A stretch of DNA of 64,000 nt from Nitrospiraceae bacterium (GTDB taxonomy: Bacteria > Nitrospirota > Nitrospiria > Nitrospirales > UBA8639), in the NCBI GenBank assembly GCA_020632635.1, contig JACKFE010000001.1, forward strand, positions 124,001 to 188,000, read 5' to 3'. Below, in pieces: positions 1 to 8,982 of this stretch. Position 1 is the stretch's first letter. Each line of letters begins with the position of its first letter. A program made the position numbers and the translations under genes. The notes beneath the pieces are model-generated. The model searched no databases, was not told the origin of the DNA, and saw nothing but the letters and a program-made list of their open reading frames with translations.

Positions 1-287
1 CGTTTCACAAAGCTTGACGCACTATCCCCGCACATGGCCAAAGCCCCCACCAACAATCCCACCTCATACGGAAGCGCCATCACCTCAGCAAAGAGACCGG
101 CGAGCACCACTCCAAAGACCACTCCACGATAAGTTTTAGAGGGCCCTAGCCACGGCCGCCCATCATGGAAACAGGCACCAAAATCGAGGGGAGTCGTCCA
201 AATGTCCCGCAGGAGTAAGCGACCAAGAATTGGACCTCCATTGGCGGCAAGGACAAGGATGAGTAATTGAAAGTAGACCACCGACAT
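1..287 (-). CDS. CDP-archaeol synthase-like (CarS domain) membrane protein, C-terminus cut by window edge
   Basis: Reading leftwards from ATG at 287, the frame is open to base 1 and gives 95 residues of a membrane protein. Visible family features are an N-terminal hydrophobic helix with the ANGGPILG segment, the PLDFG block, a GPSKTYRG block (usually GxxKTWRG) and a GDSASSFVKR segment. These match the CarS/DUF46 family, which transfers CTP onto a lipid alcohol to make CDP-activated lipid; it is best known for archaeal ether lipids, but bacterial members exist. The C-terminal part lies outside the window. It is on the same strand as ttcA, about 90 bases downstream of it. The substrate in this bacterium is unknown. 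Family assignment is fairly secure; activity is inferred. Confidence 0.72.
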   Translation of the reverse strand, partial: MSVVYFQLLILVLAANGGPILGRLLLRDIWTTPLDFGACFHDGRPWLGPSKTYRGVVFGVVLAGLFAEVMALPYEVGLLVGALAMCGDSASSFVK

Positions 288-376
288 ACAGAACCCGATC
301 CCGCTTGCACAAAAGAGACACGCGGGTTCACAGAAAAGCTGAAAGCCCACACATAACCGCAAGCGGGTGTACCGGT

Positions 377-1264
377 TCAGATGTCCGTAGGGCGCAGATC
401 TTGAAATGCAAAGAGGCGATGATCTAACAAATGACTGGGCACAACATTGGATAGTGCCCCAAATAGGCTATCCCCAGACCCGGGATACTGTTCCTCCCAT
501 TGCCGGAGCAGCTGTTTCACTTCCTTGCGTTTCAAATTTTCCTGGGATCCGCACAAATCACAAGGAATAATGGGAAATTGACGCAGTTCCGCATACCGGG
601 CCAACTCAGACTCCCGCACATAGGCCAACGGCCGGATCACCACATGACGTCCATCATCTGACCGTAACTTCGGAGGCATACTTTTGAGTGTTCCCGAGAA
701 AAATACATTCATGACAAATGTTTCAATCATGTCATCGCGGTGATGCCCTAAGGCAATTTTGGTCGCCCCCAACTTGTCGGCTAACCCGTAGAGAATGCCC
801 CGGCGCAATCGGGAACACAACGAGCAGGTCGTGTCTCCCTCAGGGATGACACGCTTGACTACCGAATAGGTATCCCGTTCTTCAATATGAAACGGCACAC
901 CGATTTTCGTCAGGTAGGCAGGCAACACTTCGGCCGGAAATCCCGGCTGTTTTTGATCCAGATTTACCGCAATCACCCGATACGACACGGGGGCACGGGA
1001 TTGCATCGACAGTAGAATATCCAGTAAGCCATAACTGTCTTTTCCCCCGGACAGACAGACCATGACCGTATCTCCGTCTTCAATCATCGTAAAGTCGGCC
1101 ACAGCCTGTCCCACCGACCGGCACAATCGATGGTGAAGCTTCTGCACCGACCCGGTGAGATTGATCTTTTGGGAAACGCTGGCAATTTGATGGATCATAA
1201 ACTGAGATGTGCAGGCGGCCCCCATAATAGGGTCATCACCCACTTCCTTCCTCGAACTTATCAA
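377..1264 (-). CDS. ttcA: tRNA 2-thiocytidine(32) synthetase TtcA
   Basis: TtcA thiolates cytidine 32 of certain tRNAs, using ATP and an iron-sulfur cluster, in the cytoplasm. Visible are the PP-loop SGGKDS at residues 72-77, the CxxC pair at 147/150 (CSLC) and the second CxxC at 235/238 (CDLC). The segment before the PP-loop (GQAVADFTMIEDGD) is typical of TtcA rather than TilS or MnmA. The longest frame starts with TTG at 1264, overlapping the stop of the upstream gene by four bases. ATG codons at 1225 or 1198 are alternatives, since family members normally begin nearer the PP-loop. The overlap suggests co-transcription with the cupredoxin-like gene. Confidence 0.93.
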   Translation of the reverse strand: MISSRKEVGDDPIMGAACTSQFMIHQIASVSQKINLTGSVQKLHHRLCRSVGQAVADFTMIEDGDTVMVCLSGGKDSYGLLDILLSMQSRAPVSYRVIAVNLDQKQPGFPAEVLPAYLTKIGVPFHIEERDTYSVVKRVIPEGDTTCSLCSRLRRGILYGLADKLGATKIALGHHRDDMIETFVMNVFFSGTLKSMPPKLRSDDGRHVVIRPLAYVRESELARYAELRQFPIIPCDLCGSQENLKRKEVKQLLRQWEEQYPGSGDSLFGALSNVVPSHLLDHRLFAFQDLRPTDI

Positions 1265-1986
1265 TATGTAAAGTCCACACTGCTCCGCTGCGGGGAAGAA
1301 ACTTCAATATCCTGAGTGAGTACCCCCAACGATTCATGCCACACACGAATGGTATACCGACCAGGAGGAACAGGTGGTAATTGATAGCTCCCAGACTCAT
1401 CAGTCACCGCATAGTAGGGGTGATCAAAAACCATCAGCGAGGCGCCCATAAACTTGTGTTTGTCGCACCGAACCACATGCCTTCCTGCCTTTTTGAGCCC
1501 CTTGGAAACGGGACGCCCTCCCGGCAATTGAGCGACATTCAGAACCGTCCGCTGGTCTAAGGTAATATGGGTGTTATGAAGAATGGGATCCTCATTCCGA
1601 ATTTCCACGACTTGTCCCACTTGCGCCGCCTTCACCTGCGGTGAAAAGGTGCAATGGACATTCGAAATGGCAACCTTGTGAGACATATCGGAAACGACGT
1701 CACCCCTTTCATTCCGGACACCTTCCAGACTCACCACGGCATTGGCAAGCCCCGCCGTTCGAGGATTTCTGATCACCCGAGTATTCGCCACACTCGTTCC
1801 ACAGGTTGAAGTATCAACTTTCACGGCAATCATATGAGGGGTTGGCTGTTGCCCATGAAGCAATACCCTCCCTGTCACTGTAACAGCATCCGATGGTGGC
1901 GCTAGGATACTCCAGGCATACTCATGAGTTCCTCCCACAATTAGAAACAACCAGACCATAGAGGTGAACATGAGAACGGCTTTCAT
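1261..1986 (-). CDS. Secreted cupredoxin-like protein with carboxypeptidase-regulatory-like domain
   Basis: 241 residues with an N-terminal hydrophobic signal segment (about residues 1-24), so probably periplasmic. The middle of the protein has the cupredoxin pattern NEDPILHNTH (His137, His140) followed by RCDKHKFM (Cys174, His177, Met180), the ligand set of a type 1 copper site. The C-terminal part (SGSYQLPPVPPGRYTIRVW) matches a carboxypeptidase regulatory-like beta-sandwich. Similar proteins are often annotated as methylamine-utilization-like or plastocyanin-like. It is the first gene of a short leftward unit with ttcA. A role in copper binding or electron transfer is inferred; the redox partner is unknown. 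Confidence 0.75.
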   Translation of the reverse strand: MKAVLMFTSMVWLFLIVGGTHEYAWSILAPPSDAVTVTGRVLLHGQQPTPHMIAVKVDTSTCGTSVANTRVIRNPRTAGLANAVVSLEGVRNERGDVVSDMSHKVAISNVHCTFSPQVKAAQVGQVVEIRNEDPILHNTHITLDQRTVLNVAQLPGGRPVSKGLKKAGRHVVRCDKHKFMGASLMVFDHPYYAVTDESGSYQLPPVPPGRYTIRVWHESLGVLTQDIEVSSPQRSSVDFTY

Positions 1987-2151
1987 TCCGATAGCCTAAT
2001 CAGTCCCTAAGAATTGGTCAAGCAACAGAGGCATTCATGCAGAGCTGGCGTCCACAACCAGATCTTAGGCCTCTCGGCAGACCCAAGACGGATTCAGATA
2101 CGTCAAAAATGTATTTACTTATGTCCTGACCTGGATTATTCTTTTTTTGTC

Positions 2152-4671
2152 ATGCCTCACCCAGGCCACGGCCTCTCCCTCCCGTCACTCTTCGCCAAAC
2201 GATTCCCCAAATGGGGAGGCAGTGTTCGCCTTCGTCATACGATCTTTCTTTCCATTGTCGTGCTCTTCATCATGGGACTGCTAGCCAGTATCATGCTGGC
2301 AAAGCAGCGGGCGACCTTGCACCATGCCGCTGAAGCCAAGGCCTTGGCCTTTACCCAAGCCTTTGCCTCGGGAGGATGGGCCGCGATCCAGGACAATCTC
2401 TATCGCATCCAGGAAGCGCTCATGACCTATCCCCCGGACCCTGATGTCCGTGATATCGACCTTGTCGATCACGACAACATGATCATGGCCTCTAAAATAC
2501 CGAGCCGAATAGGGTTAATTCTGGAAGACTCCGAATGGATGCAGCTCAAACAACCCAACCGGACGGCATTCCGGTACACGGAAACCCGAGAGGGAGAGCC
2601 TCTGTTAGTCATTGTGGCCCCCTTGGTCGGACAGGGCCGCACCGATGCCTGGCTCAGAGCCAGTTTCTCACTTCAAGACCTCCATCAGGAGGATCTCCGA
2701 TTGGTCATCCAGATGAGTCTGATCACCCTCCTGTTGATGGCCACCGTCATAGCCAGTCTGCGATGGTCTCAAAACCGTATCTCTTCCATACTTCGAAACG
2801 TCATTAAGCAATTACAGGACACCCTCTCCTCCGGAAATCCCGTAACGGTCCCTCTGGTTTCCAACACCGCGACTCCGGCTCCGCCCAGGGAAACGGTCCC
2901 TTCCCAACGGGGCACATTGGAACGACTCGACGCCACCGTGACTCAAACCATTGGCCTGTTGAAAACTCAATCCCAGGCGCTTCAAGAATCCGCCATCCTC
3001 CTAGAACACAAAGTCCAGGAGCGGACGGAAGCATTATCGAAAGCCAAAAGCACGCTGGAGAAGGAAATCCTGGAACGACGCCTGGCACAAGCCCAACTTG
3101 AAAAGATCAATCGTCAACATCAGCTCATCTTGCATTCGATCGCGGAAGGAATTTACGGCATCGATCTCCAGGGCCGAGTGACGTTTATCAATCCCGCAGG
3201 CGCTTCTCTGTTAGGGTATGCAATAGAGGAATTGCTCGGCAAACCCATTCATGAAACGATCCACCATACGCATCCGGATGGAACCCGCTATGACCGGGGG
3301 AACTGCCCCCTGCATGGCGTATTTTTACGAGGCACCTCACAGCATGCCGACAACGAATTTCTGTGGCGAAGCGACGGAACCCGGTTCCCCATCGAGTTTA
3401 CCAGTACGCCCATACGTGAGCAGGAAAAAATTGTTGGAGCCGTGATTAGTTTTACCGACATTACCCCTCAGCGTGAAGCTGAAATCAAAATCCAATACAG
3501 CGAGGCGAAGCTTCGACAGATGCAAAAAATGGAAGCCATTGGCACCTTGGCCGGGGGAATTGCCCATGACTTTAATAATATTTTGACGGGAATCCTGGGA
3601 TATACCCAGTTGGCCCAGTTCAAAATGGAAAAACAGGACCAGGCACACGAGTATTTAGAGCAAGTTGTCATTGCCGGAAAACGGGCCAAGGATCTGGTCA
3701 AACAGATCCTGACCTTTAGCCGCCAAACGGACCCTCAACACCAGGCAGTCGATCTCCGGGTCATAATTCAAGAAGCCCTGACACTGATGCGAGCCACCCT
3801 GCCCGCTACCATTGAAGTGACCACCCATCTCTGTCAAAGCCCAGGCATGGTCCTCGCGGATCCCACACAACTTCACCAGGTGCTGATCAATCTCATGGCC
3901 AATGCCGAGTATGCCATGCGTGAAAAACACGGGACCATCACGATCACCCAAGACCATCTCCTCCTCGATTCGCATGGACACGACCGATTCCCTGAACTCG
4001 TTCCAGGATCTTATTGTCGAGTCAGCATTCAGGACACCGGAACCGGTATTCCGACACATGTCCTCCCGCGTATTTTTGATCCGTTTTTTACCACCAAAGA
4101 TGTCGGGGCCGGAACCGGCATGGGCCTCTCGGTTGCCCATGGCATTATCACCAGCCATGGCGGCACCATCACGGTGGAAAGCCAATTGGGGGTCGGCACG
4201 ACATTTTCAATTCTTTTACCCTGCATGAAAGAGGCATCTTCCGTCTCGTCACCCGACACGGGACAGTCGGAATTGCCCAAAAAAGAAGGACATATCCTCT
4301 TCATCGACGATGAGGAAGTGATTTCTGAAATGGGTCAAAAACTTCTCCATCACTTGGGATATACCGTGACGACCTGCACCAGCGGACTCATGGCCTTGGA
4401 TATCTTCAGAACGAATCCGGATCGTTTTGACGCCGTCATTACCGACCAAACCATGCCCAAAATCACCGGCGAGCATCTCGCCACCGAACTGTTAACCATT
4501 CGGCCTTCAATTCCCATCATCGTCTGCACGGGCTTTAGCTATTCCCTCACCCCGGAGAAGGCTCAAGCGATCGGCATCCGCCGTCTCCTGAATAAACCGC
4601 TCCTGATTCAGGACTTGGCGGCAGCTCTGGAAGAGGTCTTGAACAATAAGGTCGCCGCTTCACGCTCTTGA
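2152..4671 (+). CDS. Membrane-bound hybrid sensor histidine kinase (PAS, HisKA, HATPase, REC)
   Basis: About 839 residues from ATG at 2152. An open extension back to TTG at 2014 adds 46 residues with no recognisable content, so I prefer the ATG. Order of parts: transmembrane helix (roughly residues 25-46), about 125-residue extracytoplasmic sensor region, second helix (SLITLLLMATVIASLRW), coiled coil, PAS domain, HisKA with IGTLAGGIAHDFNN (phospho-His), HATPase with NLMANAEYAM, DTGTGIP and FDPFFTTKDVGAGTGMGLS, then a C-terminal receiver with IDDEE, acceptor Asp in VITDQTMP and the Lys of NKP. No output regulator lies nearby, so the phosphorelay partner is unknown. It is divergent from the cupredoxin gene. 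Confidence 0.9.
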   Translation: MPHPGHGLSLPSLFAKRFPKWGGSVRLRHTIFLSIVVLFIMGLLASIMLAKQRATLHHAAEAKALAFTQAFASGGWAAIQDNLYRIQEALMTYPPDPDVRDIDLVDHDNMIMASKIPSRIGLILEDSEWMQLKQPNRTAFRYTETREGEPLLVIVAPLVGQGRTDAWLRASFSLQDLHQEDLRLVIQMSLITLLLMATVIASLRWSQNRISSILRNVIKQLQDTLSSGNPVTVPLVSNTATPAPPRETVPSQRGTLERLDATVTQTIGLLKTQSQALQESAILLEHKVQERTEALSKAKSTLEKEILERRLAQAQLEKINRQHQLILHSIAEGIYGIDLQGRVTFINPAGASLLGYAIEELLGKPIHETIHHTHPDGTRYDRGNCPLHGVFLRGTSQHADNEFLWRSDGTRFPIEFTSTPIREQEKIVGAVISFTDITPQREAEIKIQYSEAKLRQMQKMEAIGTLAGGIAHDFNNILTGILGYTQLAQFKMEKQDQAHEYLEQVVIAGKRAKDLVKQILTFSRQTDPQHQAVDLRVIIQEALTLMRATLPATIEVTTHLCQSPGMVLADPTQLHQVLINLMANAEYAMREKHGTITITQDHLLLDSHGHDRFPELVPGSYCRVSIQDTGTGIPTHVLPRIFDPFFTTKDVGAGTGMGLSVAHGIITSHGGTITVESQLGVGTTFSILLPCMKEASSVSSPDTGQSELPKKEGHILFIDDEEVISEMGQKLLHHLGYTVTTCTSGLMALDIFRTNPDRFDAVITDQTMPKITGEHLATELLTIRPSIPIIVCTGFSYSLTPEKAQAIGIRRLLNKPLLIQDLAAALEEVLNNKVAASRS

Positions 4672-4770
4672 AGACCATCCCGGCACGAGTAGGTCCTTGA
4701 CGGAATGGAAATGCGATGAAAGCGAACAGGAGCCCGGTCAAAATCTAGAAACGGGCCAGCGGGACCGGCT

Positions 4771-5334
4771 TCAGACCGCTTTGGTAGTCGGCATCTTGTT
4801 GAGGTGGGCCTTGGCACGCCTGGAATGAGAGATCGGAACAACTGGCGGCAAGATTTGCTGCACCAGGCTGGATTCACGCCGCAAAAAACCTTCGGTGTGA
4901 AACGAATCTTTCAACTTCAGACATTCGTAATCCAGATGGTGACAGACCTCATGTAGCAACGTTCGCAGAAAGGTTTTAAACGCCACCACTTGCCGCCGTT
5001 TGGCCGTCCGCATCCACAGCTTCATCCGGGGAAGAGTGCGACCCTCCGTGGGATAGTACAACCCATGCAGCTCCATCTTGGAATTCGAGGGACGCACATC
5101 CAAGAGTTCCAAGCGAATAGGACGAATACCTAATTGGAGGGTAATGGCGTGTAACAACGCCTGAGACCATTTTTGAGTCCGATCCAAACGGCCGGAGTCA
5201 AGGGCAGCTTGAATTTTAAGCGCCAATGGCTGAAGAGCAGCCGAATCCGGAAGGGGCAAAGCCCAAACCCGGTCGCTTTCCTGATAAATTCTCTTTTGTC
5301 GGTGATTGAGTCCGTTATAGTATCCAAATGGCAT
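4771..5334 (-). CDS. Putative zinc metallopeptidase (HEVCHH motif)
   Basis: 187 residues with no signal peptide or membrane segment. The zincin signature HEVCH sits at residues 128-132, immediately followed by another His. DSFHTEGF (His146, Glu148) 13-15 residues further on could supply the third ligand. The surrounding text resembles the SprT/WLM-like style of small cytoplasmic zincins, but I do not recognise the exact family. Function is therefore only 'probable zinc-dependent peptidase'. It stands alone, convergent with the kinase gene to its left. Confidence 0.6.
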   Translation of the reverse strand: MPFGYYNGLNHRQKRIYQESDRVWALPLPDSAALQPLALKIQAALDSGRLDRTQKWSQALLHAITLQLGIRPIRLELLDVRPSNSKMELHGLYYPTEGRTLPRMKLWMRTAKRRQVVAFKTFLRTLLHEVCHHLDYECLKLKDSFHTEGFLRRESSLVQQILPPVVPISHSRRAKAHLNKMPTTKAV

Positions 5335-5610
5335 GACAACATATCCAATCGTAAGTCGCGAGTAAGATGTTTTCGGAGTTCCAGACTTCCTACACTCTAT
5401 CCCTTCGGCCCCTCACCCATCCATGGATTTTTAAGGGAGAGAGTACCATCTTCTTTTCCATTCCTCGGCGTTTTTGAAAGGTATCATACCTGAAAACCAG
5501 CGAAAGAAGGGAGGCATGGGGACAAGAGGACACCCCTGGGCAAAAACAGCGTAACACATTGTTTTTAAATGACTTACTAGCATTTCACCTACGTATTTAC
5601 GGAAGAAGCC

Positions 5611-5802
5611 ATGAGAAAAAAACGACAAATTCATGATGGCATTGCCGGCAGATTGATTACCGTGGGAGTACTGCTGGGAATCTACGTGAACCAAGCATGG
5701 CTATGGCTTCCTGGCCTTTTGGGAGTCACCCGACTCCAAAGTGGATTCACCGGATTCTGTCCCGTCTATGACATGTTAGACCGAACCTGCCCCGAGCAGT
5801 AA
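5611..5802 (+). CDS. Small DUF2892 (YgaP-like) membrane protein
   Basis: 63 residues. The pattern is a hydrophobic helix (about residues 10-30), a short turn and then VTRLQSGFTGFCPVYDMLDRTC, which matches the DUF2892/YgaP transmembrane family with its GFCPxY segment. The biochemical role of the family is not established; some members are fused to rhodanese domains. It is convergent with the PH-domain gene on its right. A second member of the same family is at 29520-29777. Confidence 0.7.
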   Translation: MRKKRQIHDGIAGRLITVGVLLGIYVNQAWLWLPGLLGVTRLQSGFTGFCPVYDMLDRTCPEQ

Positions 5803-5852
5803 GATTTTTTCGGAATTGGGAGAAGGCGAGGGTTGCCCTAGGAGTCGATACC

Positions 5853-6365
5853 CTATAATGGAAGAGTCCGAGCAGGAGGGGAAGCAGGCTGCATCTTCCG
5901 TTGAACCTGATGATGAAGCCCTGTCAGCAGTGGGCACCGCTCAACAATTGCGGAAAGAAATCCTGCTTTATCGGAGGGGGACACCCTGATTTTTTTTGAG
6001 CCCCCACAATATATGATTTCCAATCGGTCAGCGGAACAGGCCGGACTCGCCAAGAGGCTGTTCGTCGGAGCAATGGACTCAATACTGTCCAGGGGTACAC
6101 GGAAAAAGAAAGGCCCACTTCGAATAAGCAGTCGATCTTGAGTAATGCGATACCCTGTTCCGTAGAGCACCCACAACATGAACGCATCCATCATCAGAAT
6201 AAGGCCCGCCACCCAAAAGGCCTCAACCCGATCGGCATCAGGAAGGGCCAAGGGTATCAGCATTCCAACAACACTTGTGCCCAAGCTGCCTAAAATAACA
6301 CCTTCGATCCATCCATCCCGTTTGGAAGGAAAATAACGATCAGAGCTGGAATCAGTCTGTGACAT
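5853..6365 (-). CDS. Bacterial PH-domain membrane protein
   Basis: 170 residues from ATG at 6365. An upstream extension to 6500 is open but reads through unlikely sequence. Two adjacent hydrophobic helices (about residues 20-70) are followed by a soluble domain with YRITQDRLLIRSGPF and VPLDSIESI, the usual look of the bacterial PH (YdbS/YdbT-like, bPH) fold. IRVSPSDKAGFLSAI near the end matches the closing helix of that fold. Predicted to sit in the inner membrane. The function of such proteins is largely unknown. It lies immediately downstream of decayed coding sequence on the same strand. Confidence 0.6.
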   Translation of the reverse strand: MSQTDSSSDRYFPSKRDGWIEGVILGSLGTSVVGMLIPLALPDADRVEAFWVAGLILMMDAFMLWVLYGTGYRITQDRLLIRSGPFFFRVPLDSIESIAPTNSLLASPACSADRLEIIYCGGSKKIRVSPSDKAGFLSAIVERCPLLTGLHHQVQRKMQPASPPARTLPL

Positions 6366-6499
6366 CAGGCCACTCCGTTTGAGGACAAAGAACAATCGAC
6401 CATGCTCAACTCCCCCCATTGCGTGACCGCAACCTGGCCTAACATCCCTCAAGCCAGTGCCATTCACCACTTGCAGCCACTCATGAATAAACCCCAGCA

Positions 6500-7960
6500 T
6501 TCAGGATCTGGTCTTGAAACGGTCTCATATTCCGCTACCACGCAAAACATACCACCGACCGTCATGCGAAACCGCCTGCCCTCTTGCATACGAGGCGCTG
6601 ATTTTAATAAATCGGGCATCCAGCAAAATTTCATGAACCTCCCACCACCTGAGCGAGATAGCTTGAACATTGGGCAAGTATCACCATTTCCATGGAGGGA
6701 CAACCACCCAAAATCTGAATTGCTGCATCCGAAATCCGCGTACCGGTAATGTGAACATCGGACAACTTCGGATGCTGGAAAAGATTTTCCATCACTCCGT
6801 CATCAAGAGAAATGGGTCGCAGAAAAACCGTTCCAAGAAAAAAAGATGGGCCAACTCCGATTGACATTGCATCAAAACCTCAGGAGGAGGGAGTGAGTCA
6901 TACACCGAAATATCATGGACATAATCCAATTCCAGATGGCGAATGGTGGACGGCCAGCCAGAGAGTAAAATCCGAAAGGCCTGAGTTAGTTCCCGTCAGG
7001 CATTATGCTCGTTCAATCAGAATACCATGATACTCACAGAAGGATATTGGATTAACTTACAGGCCTGTGGCACCGTCACATGGGTCAGCACAAATCGCGC
7101 ATTCCCCTTTCGATCAAATTCCGTGGCCTTCGAAACCTCCCCTGCCCTGCATCGATAGCAATGGATAGTTGCCGAAACCGCTTACGATCCCCTTTCACTG
7201 GTCTCCACATGCATCGGCGAGCAGGCTTCCGGAGACGTCCCCTTAATTCTTGAAGAAAGTCTCGATGAAAATCAGCATCTACCTCAGCCAGAGCACTCCG
7301 CCCTAAGGGACCATAGGGTGCCCATTCGAAGCGGCACGATCGCACTGGCGGCCTCCAGCCGCTGCCATCCCCTCTCACAAGGCTGTTCAGAAGACGTCAA
7401 AGCGTTCACCAATACTGAAGCGCCGTCATTCAAGACCTGAGAAGCAAAATCTTGTGTTTCCACGTTGGAAAAACTAGGGGTTGGCACGATAGGATCGCTT
7501 TCTATGGTCCTATACTTTGATGATTGGATAAGAGGCCATTGGCGGAAACTTTCTCGCACCAAGATGACTCTGGAGACTCCAGACCATGAAGAATCTTATC
7601 GGTCAATTCCACTGGTTTTTGCACTAGGGCCATCCTCAAATGTTACATGGATCTTCATGAGACCTGACAGCTCTTTCTGAAGACCAGAACATTCCACAAC
7701 TAACTGACTGAGGAAGATAGACCCTAAACTTGGAGCCGGAAAAATCAATACATGACGAGCACGCACATTTGAGCGGAGACGCAAAAACAAAACGCGTGTC
7801 TTCCCGATTAGGGAACCCCACAATCTTGAGTGATCCGACAAGGACAACGAAGGGGATATCCTTCTTGAACCTGTGGATACTCGAAGGCCGCAGACTCCGG
7901 TATATTTCGAAGTCAATGGTTACGAACAGCTGTTCATGAAACGTGTTCTGACAATCCAAA
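6500..7960 (-). pseudogene. Decayed leucine-rich-repeat (RNI-like) protein gene
   Basis: No intact frame covers this stretch, but conceptual translation of the minus strand gives LRR-like pieces that jump between frames. The pieces are: around 7560-7400, ASQVLNDGASVLVNALTSS; around 7310-7250, ALAEVDADFHRDFLQEL; around 7010-6880, LTQAFRILLSGWPSTIRHLE; around 6780-6680, KLSDVHITGTRISDAAIQIL followed by GGCPSMEMVILAQC. The pattern of Leu/Ile spacing with 'DAAIQIL' and 'CPSMEMV' fits LRR/RNI repeats. At least three frame changes and several stops show that the gene is dead. The boundaries are approximate. It could instead be two adjacent dead genes. Confidence 0.5.
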
Positions 7961-8010
7961 CCGTTGAATTCCCATAAAGAGGCTACTCAAGGTGCATAGG
8001 ATTGGGGGAC

Positions 8011-8235
8011 CTATTCGACAAAAACATTCACGGGGAGCATTATGTCCCACAGCATAGCGGAGAAACTTTCTGCGTCTTTGGCCAAGAAAAGGTTGCCCTT
8101 CTCCCGGGCCAGTTCAGATAAGATTCCTAATGAACTAAAGAAGCGCCAAGTGAATCCCCCTATTCTTTCATCTCCCCAGCATCCCCATAATATCGTAAGA
8201 CCTCGCCCCCTATAGACAAGAGGCTGACATAGAAA
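8011..8235 (-). pseudogene. Start-less coding remnant, family unknown
   Basis: A 75-codon open stretch on the minus strand, ending at TAG (8011-8013), has no plausible start codon. It begins just after an in-frame stop at 8236-8238. The translation looks protein-like, for example GDERIGGFTWRFFSSLGIL followed by AREKGNLFLAKDAESFSAML and DIMLPVNVFVE. I do not recognise the family. It lies immediately upstream of the LRR remnant in the same orientation, so it may be the 5' part of that dead gene or a separate one. Confidence 0.35.
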
Positions 8236-8253
8236 CTATTCAAGCTTGCAACA

Positions 8254-8622
8254 TTACCACAGCATTTTTTCAACCAAGAGGCTTGAGAATACATCATCAT
8301 ATGTGCAACTCACAGTATCCACACTGGAAATAACTGCATCGACGTGATAGAGCTCCCCTTCGATATAGGTCTGGCAGAATTTGCCCTGGCCTATCATGAT
8401 TTCAAGAGTATCATCCCCACAGACCGGTAAAAAACGAAACGTGAATTCATGAGATGGAAGCTTGCCAACGGCATGCAAGGTCCCGCATGCCTGATAGGCA
8501 ATTGAATCAATAGGTGCACGGGAGTCATTGTGAATCTTCAGTGTGGAGGTGCCCAGCCAAAGTAGATTGGGACTGAATACCACAAAAAGCCCTGCGACAG
8601 CCCATCCCCAATAGCGAATCAT
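8254..8622 (-). CDS. Hypothetical membrane-anchored or exported protein
   Basis: 122 residues from ATG at 8622; an open extension to 8682 adds 20 residues before a much better signal start. A hydrophobic N-terminal segment (WGWAVAGLFVVFSPNLLWLG) is followed by a domain of about 95 residues. Paired-looking Cys occur in YQACG, LPVCGDD, GKFCQTY and TVSCTY. The strand pattern (TLKIHNDSRAPIDSIAY, FTFRFLPV, LEIMIGQ) suggests a small extracytoplasmic beta domain. I do not recognise a named family. It sits at the right end of the decayed block. Confidence 0.5.
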   Translation of the reverse strand: MIRYWGWAVAGLFVVFSPNLLWLGTSTLKIHNDSRAPIDSIAYQACGTLHAVGKLPSHEFTFRFLPVCGDDTLEIMIGQGKFCQTYIEGELYHVDAVISSVDTVSCTYDDVFSSLLVEKMLW

Positions 8623-8982
8623 TGGACGCCACTTAACACAGCACATGAAAGGCGACGGTCCAATCGCACAATCTCCCTGCACATTAATTCAACAACATCA
8701 CTCACAGAAACAGACCGCGGCATGTGATGAGCGTTCCCTAGTCCCTACTGAGACCTGCAAAGATTCATGGGAATAATATATCTCTCATGCTCATTTTAGA
8801 ACTGAGGAAAACCAAACCGAAGTTTCTGACTTTTGGGGTAGACTTTATTCGACTATTTTCCTAAGGTTAAACCTGACGAAAAAAGCAAAGAGTCGCTACT
8901 GGCAACTAGATTTTTTCATAAAAAAAGGAGAGAGGAATTAAATAATATATTGCCATGAATTATTCAAGGATGGAGACAAGCT
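8623..8982. other. Intergenic stretch before the giant-lipoprotein island
   Basis: About 360 AT-rich bases between divergent genes. I see no convincing gene, tRNA or terminator. The right end carries the start region of the 8983 gene (a GGAGA run eight bases before its ATG). No clear -35/-10 or -24/-12 pair was found. Confidence 0.4.
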
